Below the pieces are notes generated by a model, which had not been told where the DNA came from, did not search any database, and saw nothing but the letters and a program-made list of their open reading frames with translations. This document shows positions 36,761 to 45,679 of a DNA stretch of 57,286 nt, piece after piece; within the stretch, counting starts at the first letter, position 1, and each line of letters opens with the position of its first letter. The stretch lies in assembly GCA_009777535.1 (NCBI GenBank), contig WRLP01000018.1, forward strand, positions 1-57,286. The letters run 5' to 3'. The stretch comes from Treponema sp. GTDB lineage: Bacteria; Spirochaetota; Spirochaetia; Treponematales; Breznakiellaceae. Position numbers and translations under genes: made by a program.

Positions 36761-36791
36761 AAAAAAACCCCGGGCAGCCGGGGTTTTTTTT
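36761..36791 (+). terminator. Terminator of right outer-membrane gene
   Basis: AAAAAAACCCCGG/CCGGGGTTTTTTTT stem-loop, the inverted counterpart of 32243-32274. Symmetrical, so it also serves the convergent gene. Confidence 0.9.
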
Positions 36792-36807
36792 GTGCTTGGC
36801 GGGGTGA

Positions 36808-37404
36808 CTACCACTCTTTAGGAGAAAAATCTTTTGGAATGGAAATCTTCACAGTAGGCTCCCCTTCGGGTCGCGCACTGAGTGGAAATATTGAATGGTC
36901 GCTCCGAACCTCCGGTTCGTCGCTCCCGGCAGTGACACCAGTCTGCTCTACTATATAAAAACCCGCCTTATGGGCGTAGTTGCGCACAGAATCGCTCATT
37001 ATTGCTCCGGCTATGGCTCCCTGAAACTTGCGTCTGTCATTGCGGGCATCGGCACGCCGGCGAAGTACTTCAATCCGCTTTACGTGTTCGTCCACATCAT
37101 TTTCGCGCGGTTTTGCTTTTACCTCTACCACCATGGCTATATCGCCGTTTTCCAGCAGTATATCAATCTCCGCAAGGCACCGCCCATTGCCGTCATAAAT
37201 ACTGTGATCAAGCGAGATTTGTTCGAATTTAAAGCCTAAATCCCTGAATTTTTCCTTTATGTTGGGAGCAACCAGATGCTCGGCCAGTTCCCCAAAACGA
37301 TTACCTAATCTGCTGATTTGCCGATCAGTTTCCTTCATTTGTTCTCGGGTTTCCTGGAACATTGCCCAGACCTTTTCAAAGGTTAATGTCTCTGTTGATG
37401 TCAT
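36808..37404 (-). CDS. DUF3782-type PD-(D/E)XK nuclease-like protein, copy 2
   Basis: 198 aa. N-terminal helix with QETREQMKETDRQISRL, then AEIDILLENGDIAMVVEVKAK giving the D-ExK catalytic pattern, and a closing SPKEW. It carries an insert before the end (about residues 160-185) that copy 1 lacks. Copies 1 and 2 point the same way although the outer-membrane genes between them are inverted, so they are not part of the inverted repeat. Role unknown. Confidence 0.8.
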   Translation of the reverse strand: MTSTETLTFEKVWAMFQETREQMKETDRQISRLGNRFGELAEHLVAPNIKEKFRDLGFKFEQISLDHSIYDGNGRCLAEIDILLENGDIAMVVEVKAKPRENDVDEHVKRIEVLRRRADARNDRRKFQGAIAGAIMSDSVRNYAHKAGFYIVEQTGVTAGSDEPEVRSDHSIFPLSARPEGEPTVKISIPKDFSPKEW

Positions 37405-37491
37405 AACTACACTCTCCTAAAGTAATTTAGTGTACCTTTTTTCAAATTCAAGATACAAGTAAAAGATAAAGAAATTATAACTTTCATCTTT

Positions 37492-37531
37492 TACATATAT
37501 ATATTGGCGCACGGACGTGTGGTGCTTTAGT
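37492..37531. repeat. Repeated intergenic motif, copy 1
   Basis: TATATAT-rich start, GGCGC, four variable bases, then CGYGTGGTGCTTTA; the same arrangement with the same spacing recurs at 55112-55145. Both copies lie just upstream of a minus-strand gene start (37404 and 55109). Confidence 0.5.
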
Positions 37532-37568
37532 ATTTTAGAAAAAAATTCTGTAATTACAGAGAAAAACC

Positions 37569-40442
37569 TTAATCCAGCGAGCCCAGTTCAAGAATAAGCT
37601 CTACCTCGCCTTTGGAAAGCCCAAGGGCATTGGCGATTTCGTCTATCGTCCAGCCTGAGCGTTTAAGCCTTATAACATTGTCACGGTCCTGCGGGGGCGG
37701 GGCGCCCTTGCTGCTCTTCGCGGCGGCGGCGGTGATTTTGCCTCCTTCGCGGCTGAGCAGCGACTTTGTCAGGCGGAGCTGTGTCTGGGCGTCTTTATCC
37801 AGCGCCTGCATTTCTGTTTCCAGGCGGGCAAGCCATTCGCGGGCTACGTTCATTTCCACGATGCGTTTTTCAATCAGGGTAAGCGAATCGTCGAGGATAG
37901 CGAGCTTGTCGGAGGTGTCGCGGGCTTTTTCATTTTCAGTTACCAGAGACTCAATCGAGGACCTCATATATTCACTCTGCTCTGTAAGCAGGGAAATGGT
38001 TTCGCCCGCAGTTTTGAGGGCAGCTTCCGTTTCCTGTAATGACTTAAAGTTGCGGTCTATGCTTTCGGTTGTTTCTTCGAGCGTTTGGCTCTTACGCTGG
38101 ACACGCTGGTACTTTTCTTCGGTTTCTTTGATCGAATCTTCCAGCCTGCGGATTTGCACCTGCACACCCTGTAAGATGTCATCGGAGGTTGATACCTGGG
38201 TCAGCTTTTCTTCGACAGCCTGGGAAGTCTGAAGCAGGCGGTTAAAATCGCTTTCCATCAGTTCAATCCGGTGTTTTTCCGAGAGGAAGCGCGTCATTTT
38301 GGCGTTTACTTCATCTTCCAGCCGCTTAATGCGGGTAAACTGGCTTTCTATCTGGACAATTTCATTTTTACGCTGATCCAGGCGGTCGAGGTCTCCGCTT
38401 ATTTCTTCCATGCGGCGCTCAAGCTCCTGCTTAAGCTCGCCGGTTTTTGCGAACACCTTTGTCTGAACGCCCAGTTCTTTGCGAATGTCTTCAAGGCTAA
38501 CACGCATGGAATCAATCCGCTCATCATTTTCCGTCGCCATATCCCGGCTGCGGCGGCGCAGTTCTTCCATCGAAGCATCCATATCCCGCATCTGGGTTTT
38601 CAACTGGCCATGCCATTCCTCGATTGTCTTCCGGGAATTTTCAGCGGAGGTTTCAATGGCGGCGTACCTTGTTTCAGAGTTATCTGATATTTCTTCGAGT
38701 TTTTCGTCCAGTTCCCTCTGCTTCTGCCGCAGGGTTTCCTGCATGGTAAGGTGATGCTGCCCGATTTGATTCTTAACTTCGTTCTCGGCGGCAAGACGGA
38801 TTTCTTCCAAATCCCGCCTGTTCTGATCCGCAAACGAAAGACGGGAGTCGTCTGCATTGCGCATCTCTTCGCGAATGCCGTCTTCAAATGCCGAGGCTTC
38901 TTGTTTAAGCCTGTTCAGATCCGTTGTCAGCCGTTCGGCTATATCCGCGATATTTTTCCGCTGTTCTGCCGCTACATTTTCTTCGATCTTCCGCCATTCA
39001 GCGTTATTCGCACTTTCAGCCTCTTTAAGCAGGTTTTCAGTATTCTGCTGGGCCTCCGTCATTTTATTTTCTATTTCGGCGCTGCGTTTTTCAATTTCAC
39101 CGTAAACGCTTTCTTCGAATTTTTTAAGTTTGCCCGAAACATTGTCAAATGCCTGCTGTTTTATTTCATCAAGCTCCTTGTCCAGTTCCTTAAGCTCCTT
39201 GCGCAAAGAGCCTGACTGTGCCTTAAAGTCGGCAATGGCGGCATCCCTTGCAGTGCGGGATTCTTTCTCGAAATCGGCAAAGTCGCCGGAAACCCTGTTC
39301 ATGGCTCCCTGCATATAGGAACGCAGTTCTGAATCCAGGCGGGCTGCGTCATCTGCAAGATTATTCAGTTGATTAATTGATTCGGTATGGGCGCTTTTAT
39401 ATTCGCCAAGGCGCTTTTCAACGGCGCTGATTATATTCTGTTCGGAATTTTTACACAGTTCCTTCCAGTTTTCTGTTTGTTTATTCAGCGAGTCATTCAA
39501 CTCTTCCTGCTGCTTTTTTGCCTCGGTGTTGAATTCTCTAAAGCCCTGTTTCCATTCGCTTTGAGTTTGGGTAAGGGCGGTATTTATTTCACCCAGTTTG
39601 CCCTTGGCGTTTTCCTGAACAGCCTTGATTTTTTCTTCAACCAGAGTTTTAAGCTGATTTATCCGTTCCTGCGCCTGCTCCCGCAGTTTTACCAGGGCAG
39701 TTTCTTCCAGTTTGTTGGCGCGGCTACCCGCCTTTTCTACAGCTTCTCTAAGGGTTTTATTGATCTGCTCGGTGTCCCTTGCAAGGACTGCTTCCCTTTC
39801 CTTTTCTACCCGATCAACGGCCAGGCGGTGTTCGGCTACCTTGCGTTCAATAGTTTTTGCAACTGTCTCAAAGCCGGCAATTCTGGTTTCCGTTGCAGAA
39901 ATCAGCGCCTTTGCATTCATCTCCAGAGCTTCGGCATTTTGTTTTCTATAGCGATCTTCCGCCTCATGCAGATTTTTATCCGTTATACTCAGGGCTTTTT
40001 GGATTTGCTCCATTTTTTCCCTGGCTTCGCCTACCTTTTTGCCCGCGCTTTCAACAAAAGCGGATTCATCGCGGATGCGGTGCAGGTTTTCCTGGACGCG
40101 GCCGGTCATTCCCGCCAGTTCCTGTAAGGATGAATCGTAAGCTTTTATTTGCTCGTCGATATAGGCAATTGTCTGGGCTTTTTTTGCAAGCTCTTCCTCG
40201 GTAATCTTCTGGATGCTTTTCATCAGCTCCGCTGCGGCCTTTCTTTCCACATCCAGATCAATTCCGAAATTCTTTACCGCAATGCTTTTTTCTTCAACGT
40301 ATGCGGCAATATCATCTTTGCACTTATCGGCAAATTTGCGCACCTTGTCCAGAGAGCGGTTATTCTTGTCCAAAAACCGGTAGAGGATCAGCGTAAGTGC
40401 AACAATGCCAATGGTAATCAGATTCCCAATAGTAAAAACCAT
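37569..40442 (-). CDS. SpiroCoCo-like long coiled-coil membrane protein
   Basis: 957 aa from ATG 40442; a TTG at 40451 overlapping the HAD stop would add three residues. One N-terminal membrane helix (ITIGIVALTLILYRFL), then some 800 residues of nearly continuous coiled coil rich in Glu, Lys and Gln, and a short C-terminal helix-turn-helix-like end (SGWTIDEIANALGLSKGEVE). This matches the coiled-coil proteins of spirochaetes thought to support the cytoplasm or cell shape. Antisense frames are shadows of the charged composition. Confidence 0.85.
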   Translation of the reverse strand: MVFTIGNLITIGIVALTLILYRFLDKNNRSLDKVRKFADKCKDDIAAYVEEKSIAVKNFGIDLDVERKAAAELMKSIQKITEEELAKKAQTIAYIDEQIKAYDSSLQELAGMTGRVQENLHRIRDESAFVESAGKKVGEAREKMEQIQKALSITDKNLHEAEDRYRKQNAEALEMNAKALISATETRIAGFETVAKTIERKVAEHRLAVDRVEKEREAVLARDTEQINKTLREAVEKAGSRANKLEETALVKLREQAQERINQLKTLVEEKIKAVQENAKGKLGEINTALTQTQSEWKQGFREFNTEAKKQQEELNDSLNKQTENWKELCKNSEQNIISAVEKRLGEYKSAHTESINQLNNLADDAARLDSELRSYMQGAMNRVSGDFADFEKESRTARDAAIADFKAQSGSLRKELKELDKELDEIKQQAFDNVSGKLKKFEESVYGEIEKRSAEIENKMTEAQQNTENLLKEAESANNAEWRKIEENVAAEQRKNIADIAERLTTDLNRLKQEASAFEDGIREEMRNADDSRLSFADQNRRDLEEIRLAAENEVKNQIGQHHLTMQETLRQKQRELDEKLEEISDNSETRYAAIETSAENSRKTIEEWHGQLKTQMRDMDASMEELRRRSRDMATENDERIDSMRVSLEDIRKELGVQTKVFAKTGELKQELERRMEEISGDLDRLDQRKNEIVQIESQFTRIKRLEDEVNAKMTRFLSEKHRIELMESDFNRLLQTSQAVEEKLTQVSTSDDILQGVQVQIRRLEDSIKETEEKYQRVQRKSQTLEETTESIDRNFKSLQETEAALKTAGETISLLTEQSEYMRSSIESLVTENEKARDTSDKLAILDDSLTLIEKRIVEMNVAREWLARLETEMQALDKDAQTQLRLTKSLLSREGGKITAAAAKSSKGAPPPQDRDNVIRLKRSGWTIDEIANALGLSKGEVELILELGSLD

Positions 40443-40447
40443 TGATA

Positions 40448-41134
40448 TCAATTTAGCATATAATCGAGTAATTGGCGATAGCTTGTAAAGGTAAAATCGG
40501 GTTTATAATTTTTTACACGGCCGGGCAGCAGGGGGTTTTTTATCCAGGCTGTTTTCATTCCCGCGCGGCATGCTCCGGCCACATCATAATCAAGGCTGTT
40601 TCCCACATAGAGAATTTTTTCCGGCGGCCGACCGAGCGATTTGCTCAATTCCAGGAAAGAGAGGGGATGAGGTTTGATGGTTCCTGAACTTTCTGAACAT
40701 AGCACTGCGTCCCAACAGCCGGAAAGCCCAAGATAATCAAGTTTATTTTCCGGCGGGAAATCAGAGAGCAGCCCCAGTTTATATCCTTTTGCCCTAAGGG
40801 CGGAAAGTGTTTCCGGTACATATGAAAAAGGCTCAACGTTCTTAAACAGAGGTTCCCAGCCCCGGTACATAAGGCGGTCTATTTTATCCTTTACAATATC
40901 CGGCGCCAGGTTCAGTATTTTTGCTGTAATGGCTGCTTGATAATTGTAGAAGTCGGTAAGAGGATAATTTGGAGAGCTTTCCTGCTCTTCACGGATAATT
41001 TCACGGGTTTTCCCGAACGCAACCAGAAGGCGGCATTCTTTCAGGATAAACGGGAGAAGTTTGATGTTCAGGCGGTAGTTGGGGTACAGGGTTCCGTCAA
41101 GGTCGAATGCAACAGCATCAATATCCCGTCTCAT
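40448..41134 (-). CDS. HAD-superfamily hydrolase
   Basis: 228 aa. HAD motif I DLDGTLYPNY near residue 11, motif II LLSDFPP, motif III/IV KPHPLSF and GNSLDYDVAGA are present, so the Asp nucleophile site is intact. Cap insert suggests the HAD-IA phosphatase group; the substrate is unknown. Its stop lies within a few bases of the coiled-coil gene start, so the two are probably one transcript. Confidence 0.9.
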   Translation of the reverse strand: MRRDIDAVAFDLDGTLYPNYRLNIKLLPFILKECRLLVAFGKTREIIREEQESSPNYPLTDFYNYQAAITAKILNLAPDIVKDKIDRLMYRGWEPLFKNVEPFSYVPETLSALRAKGYKLGLLSDFPPENKLDYLGLSGCWDAVLCSESSGTIKPHPLSFLELSKSLGRPPEKILYVGNSLDYDVAGACRAGMKTAWIKNPLLPGRVKNYKPDFTFTSYRQLLDYMLN

Positions 41135-41156
41135 TCTTTAAGTATAGCTGGTTTGC

Positions 41157-42533
41157 CTATGGATCAAAAGCGGTCTCGAGCGGGATACGTACAAGATTTA
41201 CATGATGCTCCGGGTAGCGGGTTCTGAAGGCATTAAAAGATGTCTCGGCGGCGCTTTCAAAGACTACGATTCTAAAGTCGCCGTATTCGGTAAAATACGG
41301 AACTAATGCCGCAATGTGAAAATATTGACGCATTCTGGCGCCGCCGCGCAGGTTTTCCGGCGTTGATGCAGGGCCCATTTCGGTGTTAACCGCCGCAAGG
41401 TAAAACCTCCCGGGCTCGTCAATAGCGAGGGTGTAGAGCAGGGGGTGGAGTCCCTCAATGCCATACCCGGCATCCTGCAGAAAGCCTGTGTACGAGTGCG
41501 CGGAGAACGCCCTGTTAACAGGGACAAGTACCTGCGAAAAAACCTCGCTGCGTACTTCTATTTCGTCAAGGCTGCTGTAAGCGGGTGAGCGCAGGACGGA
41601 GCCTGCTTCGGCGGCAAGGTTCCGTATCCAGTCAAGGCCGAAGAATGGATCCCGCGATTCTTCATGCAGTTCCGTAAAAGAAGAACCACGGCTGCCGAAC
41701 GGCTCTTTTAAGGGCGGTATCGCAAGCCGCCTGCCTGTAACAGGGCGCAGAATACCGTCGATGAGCCACTTTGCGAAACCTGAGCAGTTAAGACCGCCCC
41801 TCGCTTCGTTTTGCTGCTCCAGGGTATTTATAAAAACATAGTCACCATCTTCGTTAATTGCACCGTCGTCAGCAAAACGAAGCTGCGGAAGGCGCTGACG
41901 TACCATGCCGATAAACCTTCGCTGACCGGCATAGTCCATAGGATTTGGCTCGAAGTATTTCAGCGGAAACTTGTCGCCGGCAAGCCGCAGAACATCGTTC
42001 ACCGGCATTGTGTAGAGCCTCTCGAATGGTACAGGCAGCGGCAGCGACTGCACCGCGTAACTGCCATAGAGAACTACATCCATCTGGCATTTGTCGGAGG
42101 TGAACGGGCGGAATTGAATATATGTAAATTGATCGCTGCGCGGGAATACCCGAATCAGCATAGGCTGCCCTGTTTCCAGACTGCGGGTGATCATCCAGGA
42201 GCCCTGCGCCCAGCCGGGAAACAGACCCGTATTTGTGCGCGGTACGTCAGGGCTGCCGTCATCGGCCATGCGCCCCCTCATCAGTTCTCTGGCGAAAATC
42301 ACCATAAACTCATTGCGGCCCGATTCAACGCGTATTTCTACCCTGTTGCCTCCGTCGAGCGTCAGTGAGACGGTACGGCGCGTTAAAACACGGCTGGGGC
42401 TTTCGGTCAGCCAGGAATCCTTCAGTAGTATCCTTAAAGGTGAATCGTCGGGGATTTGCCGCACAGGTAAATCAAGGCCGAAAAGAGGAGTAACAATGAA
42501 AACAACAATCAAAAGTGTTAAAAATCGGGACAT
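41157..42533 (-). CDS. Secreted NlpC/P60-like protein, predicted cysteine hydrolase
   Basis: 458 aa from ATG 42533 (GTG 42539 is possible). Signal peptide (LTLLIVVFIVTPLFGLD). Near residue 250 the motif GGLNCSGFAKWLIDG resembles the catalytic DCSGF stretch of NlpC/P60 amidases, and RQYFHIAALVPY could supply the His. The N-terminal 200 residues are beta-rich. Peptidoglycan processing is inferred from this pattern only. Divergent from the HtrA gene, 55 nt apart. Confidence 0.6.
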   Translation of the reverse strand: MSRFLTLLIVVFIVTPLFGLDLPVRQIPDDSPLRILLKDSWLTESPSRVLTRRTVSLTLDGGNRVEIRVESGRNEFMVIFARELMRGRMADDGSPDVPRTNTGLFPGWAQGSWMITRSLETGQPMLIRVFPRSDQFTYIQFRPFTSDKCQMDVVLYGSYAVQSLPLPVPFERLYTMPVNDVLRLAGDKFPLKYFEPNPMDYAGQRRFIGMVRQRLPQLRFADDGAINEDGDYVFINTLEQQNEARGGLNCSGFAKWLIDGILRPVTGRRLAIPPLKEPFGSRGSSFTELHEESRDPFFGLDWIRNLAAEAGSVLRSPAYSSLDEIEVRSEVFSQVLVPVNRAFSAHSYTGFLQDAGYGIEGLHPLLYTLAIDEPGRFYLAAVNTEMGPASTPENLRGGARMRQYFHIAALVPYFTEYGDFRIVVFESAAETSFNAFRTRYPEHHVNLVRIPLETAFDP

Positions 42534-42588
42534 ATCCACTTCTATTATCGGTCTTTTTACTATATAATTGAAAACTGGGGGAATTGAA

Positions 42589-43800
42589 ATGAAACTTTAT
42601 ACCCGCGGTCAGGTTTTATTTTTCTCGCTTTTAAGCGGACTTATTGTGATCCTTTTTGCCCTGGGGCTGGGGGTGAAACCCGGTTTCGGAGCTAAAAATA
42701 CAGCCCTTCAGACAGCCTCTGCCCAGGAGCCGGAGTTCACACTCAGGCAGACCGAATACACAGCCCTGAATACAAGCGACCTTGTTCCATTTTCCGAAGA
42801 TGAACGGGAAAATATCTCGATTTATGAACAGCTTAATGCCGCTGTTGTTAATATTACTACAGAGACCATGGCGATTAACTGGTTTTTGGAGCCTGTTCCG
42901 CAGGAAAGCGGTTCGGGTTCCGGTTCAATTATTGATACACGCGGTTTTGTTCTTACCAATAATCACGTCATCGAAAACGCATACAGGGTATTTATCAACC
43001 TGGCTGACGGTAGTCAGTTTGAAGGCACAGTGGTTGGCGCCGATCCCGAAAACGATCTTGCGGTGCTGAAATTTGATCCTCCGGCGGGAATGGAACTTAC
43101 GACCGTACCTTACGGCGATTCTTCCTCCCTCAGGGTCGGGCAGAAGGTACTCGCCATCGGAAATCCCTTTGCGCTGGAGAGGACGCTGACAGTGGGCATT
43201 GTATCCGGGCTGGGCAGGCCGATTCAGACATCCAGGCGGCGTATAATACGCGACATGATTCAGACTGATGCATCGATTAATCCCGGGAATTCCGGCGGCC
43301 CTCTTTTGGATACCCAGGGCAGAATGATAGGGATTAATACAGTGATATTTTCGCCTTCCGGCGGCTCTGTCGGAATTGGTTTTGCGGTTCCTGTAAACAC
43401 GGCCAAGCGTGTGGTAACCGAGCTGATGCAGTTCGGCAGGGTGCGCCGCGGCTGGATAGACGCAACAATGGTGCAGCTTTTCCCGTCTCTTGTGCGTTAT
43501 GCGAACCTTTCTGTCGATTCGGGGCTGCTTGTTTCCCGTACCCGCAGAAACGGGCTTGCAGAAAGAGCCGGTCTAAGGCAGGGGAGCGAGCCTGTTCAGT
43601 ACGGGCGTTCCGTTATCTATCTTGGCGGCGACATTATTACATCGGTGAACGGTTTAAAGGTGGGGACACTGGCCGATCTTTATGCAGCACTGGAAGCCTG
43701 CAAGCCCGGTGAAAGCGTCAGCGTCGGCATTATCCGCGGCGGCGCGGAAAGCACTCTGGAAGTTACCCTGGCCGACAGGGAAGAAGTGGTGTCTCAATAA
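42589..43800 (+). CDS. HtrA/DegP-type periplasmic serine protease
   Basis: 403 aa from ATG 42589 with GGGGGA upstream; a TTG at 42568 is less likely. Signal anchor, then a trypsin-like domain with His126 (NNHVIE), Asp156 (ENDLAVL) and Ser235 (GNSGGP), so the triad is complete, and one C-terminal PDZ domain (about residues 305-395). HtrA proteases degrade misfolded envelope proteins. The 3' end is duplicated at 52653, see the direct repeat there. Confidence 0.93.
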   Translation: MKLYTRGQVLFFSLLSGLIVILFALGLGVKPGFGAKNTALQTASAQEPEFTLRQTEYTALNTSDLVPFSEDERENISIYEQLNAAVVNITTETMAINWFLEPVPQESGSGSGSIIDTRGFVLTNNHVIENAYRVFINLADGSQFEGTVVGADPENDLAVLKFDPPAGMELTTVPYGDSSSLRVGQKVLAIGNPFALERTLTVGIVSGLGRPIQTSRRRIIRDMIQTDASINPGNSGGPLLDTQGRMIGINTVIFSPSGGSVGIGFAVPVNTAKRVVTELMQFGRVRRGWIDATMVQLFPSLVRYANLSVDSGLLVSRTRRNGLAERAGLRQGSEPVQYGRSVIYLGGDIITSVNGLKVGTLADLYAALEACKPGESVSVGIIRGGAESTLEVTLADREEVVSQ

Positions 43801-43855
43801 ATTACCCCAATGCCGAGACTGCCGAGGACGCTGTTAACTGAACCACGCCGCTGCC
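43772..43855. repeat. Direct repeat at left end of 8.8-kb block
   Basis: Matches 52653-52744 at about 85-90% with one 8-nt gap. It contains the last nine codons of htrA on the plus strand and, on the minus strand, a remnant of the C-terminus of the PEGA outer-membrane protein. Confidence 0.9.
43794..43855 (-). pseudogene. Remnant of PEGA outer-membrane protein C-terminus
   Basis: On the minus strand the frame ends LGSLGIGVIY-stop, matching GGLGIGVIY-stop of the intact gene at 52675-54318. The remnant is overlapped by the htrA end and is cut off at the response-regulator stop codon. It shows that an OMP end once lay here next to htrA. Confidence 0.8.
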
Positions 43856-44479
43856 CTACAGTTTTAATAATTCCAGCCGGTTTTCCGCGCCGGTTTTAAA
43901 ATAAATATTGCTGATATAATTTTCTACTGTACGCAGACTAATGTTAAGGTTCTGGGCTATTTGCTGGTTGGTTTTGTTTTGCTTTATCAGATTAAGTACC
44001 GTTATTTCCCGCTTGGTAAATCTGGCATGAATGCTGGATGCTTCGTGTAACGCGCCGGTGTATTCATCGGGAACAAACAGTCCGCCCTGCAGTACGGTGT
44101 CTATGGCAGAGATCAGTTCGGTCTTGGTTCCGGTTTTTGGTATATAACCGGACGCTCCCAGCGACAGGGCGGAACGTATGCGGAAGGGGTCTTCCAGGAC
44201 TGAACAGACAAGTACCGGCGGCTTTGTCTGCAGCGACGTCCGGCAGAAGTCGTCAAGAAAGGAAAGGAAATCGAGCCCATTCTCTTCGCCTAATAAAATG
44301 TCCAGTATTATAAGCGAGGGGAGAGTTTTCGCATCTTTAATAATGCACTGCGCTTCACTCAGGCTGGTAGCTTGTGCGCTTATAGAAAAACGGCCTGTTT
44401 CTTCGAGGCAGGCTGCAAGACCATAATTAAGCATGGGGTGATCATCAATCAACATTACATTAAAAGTTGGAGCATTCAT
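43856..44479 (-). CDS. NarL/FixJ-type response regulator
   Basis: 207 aa. Receiver domain with DDHP near residue 12, phospho-acceptor Asp in LIILDILLGE and Lys in YIPKTGT; LuxR-type HTH at about residues 145-205 (FTKREITVLNLIKQNKTNQQIAQ). Complete. The stop codon starts exactly where the flanking repeat ends. The histidine kinase gene ends 3 nt before its start, so both belong to one operon. Target genes unknown. Confidence 0.93.
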   Translation of the reverse strand: MNAPTFNVMLIDDHPMLNYGLAACLEETGRFSISAQATSLSEAQCIIKDAKTLPSLIILDILLGEENGLDFLSFLDDFCRTSLQTKPPVLVCSVLEDPFRIRSALSLGASGYIPKTGTKTELISAIDTVLQGGLFVPDEYTGALHEASSIHARFTKREITVLNLIKQNKTNQQIAQNLNISLRTVENYISNIYFKTGAENRLELLKL

Positions 44480-44482
44480 TTC

Positions 44483-45679
44483 TTAATTATTACTTGGCAG
44501 TTCCAGGCGCACAAGGGTTCCTTCACCAGGCTCGCTGGTAATTGTTAATTTACCGCCCAATATTTCAGCTCGTTTGCCCATGCTCCATATTCCAAGCCGG
44601 GCAGGTTCGGCGGCTGATAAACGGAACGGTGAGTTTTCCCTGGAAGGATCAAAACCCTTACCGTCGTCGGATATGCCTATGTACTCTCCTTCCGTTCCCC
44701 GCATAATGACTATTGCTTCGGAGGCATCTGCGTGTTTTTCAATATTGTTCAAAGCTTCCTGCACGATTCGAAATACCTGCAGTTGTTGTTCCTGGTTTAA
44801 AAAGGCGAGCCTTGAACCTTCTATTATTTCAGCACGGCAGTCTATTCCGGTGCGCTTGCTGAAATCCATGCATAGCCGCCGAATTGCATCGCCCATGTCC
44901 TGGAACCGGAAGTCCGGCGGCACTAAATTGTCGCATATATCCCGTACCCTGCGGATAAGGGCGGACTGGGCTGCGGCAGCTTCCTCACAGAGCTTTTCAC
45001 GTTCGGCGCCATCTGCGGTGCGGCTGATTTTTTCCATGCCCAGCGAAAGACAGCGCAGATCCTGGGCTATGGTGTCGTGTAACTCCCTGCTGATTCGTTC
45101 CCGCTCTGCTTCCTGGGCCAGGAGGAAGGCATGGGAAAAACCGGCCCCTTGGGCTTCCCGGTTTATGGAACGCATGAGCGTTTTGCTGAGAATTACGACT
45201 GCGGCGGCGCTTAGAATAATAAAGGCGAGGAATACAATAAGCAGCCGGTAATATGCGGCGCCAGAAAAGCGCTCGACACGGTTATTCCATTCCAGCAGCG
45301 AACCAAGGGCAGCGCGAATATCACCGGATAGCAGCAGGGCTTGCTCCTGTTCGCCGCTTGCCAAAGCACCGCGAAAATCCGCAATAAGTTTTACCATGTC
45401 GGTATTTTCGAAGGGCTCCCCAAGAGGGATTAGCCTGAATATGCGGTGCATGTCCGAACCTTGAAAGGCCAGCGCCGACAAATAAAGAAGATCGGCTGCA
45501 TTAAGAAGGGCTTCATCTGCGGCGGTATTATTCTGAAGCTGCCATTCGTGCAGGCGGCGTTCAATGGCTGTCCATTGATTAGCCATCTCCTGCACAGAGG
45601 GAGCCTGCGCAGATGCGGGGTGAATGCCCGGGATCATTAGTACTGCACTGATTAACAAAAGGTGTTTCATAACTATCAT
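44483..45679 (-). CDS. NarX-type sensor histidine kinase
   Basis: 398 aa. Signal anchor, a periplasmic part of about 120 residues, a membrane helix (LLIVFLAFIILSAAAVVILS), then HisKA_3 dimerisation with the phospho-His in ERERISRELHDTIAQDL and an HATPase domain (EALNNIEKHA, ISDDGKGFDP). Start ATG 45679 overlaps the ATPase stop by 4 nt; ATG 45670 is possible. It should phosphorylate the neighbouring LuxR-type regulator; the signal is unknown. Confidence 0.92.
   Translation of the reverse strand: MIVMKHLLLISAVLMIPGIHPASAQAPSVQEMANQWTAIERRLHEWQLQNNTAADEALLNAADLLYLSALAFQGSDMHRIFRLIPLGEPFENTDMVKLIADFRGALASGEQEQALLLSGDIRAALGSLLEWNNRVERFSGAAYYRLLIVFLAFIILSAAAVVILSKTLMRSINREAQGAGFSHAFLLAQEAERERISRELHDTIAQDLRCLSLGMEKISRTADGAEREKLCEEAAAAQSALIRRVRDICDNLVPPDFRFQDMGDAIRRLCMDFSKRTGIDCRAEIIEGSRLAFLNQEQQLQVFRIVQEALNNIEKHADASEAIVIMRGTEGEYIGISDDGKGFDPSRENSPFRLSAAEPARLGIWSMGKRAEILGGKLTITSEPGEGTLVRLELPSNN

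Larger units (their letters stand above)
35344..36794 (+). repeat. Right arm of 1.45-kb inverted repeat
   Basis: Inverted copy of 32241-33688, from GTAACCGTCGG (with the 11-bp palindrome at 35346-35356) through the gene to the end of the terminator. Confidence 0.93.

Noticed and set aside
37612-40445. Series of long plus-strand ORFs
   Set aside because: All lie antisense to the coiled-coil gene and are low-complexity Phe/Ser-rich translations of its charged codons.
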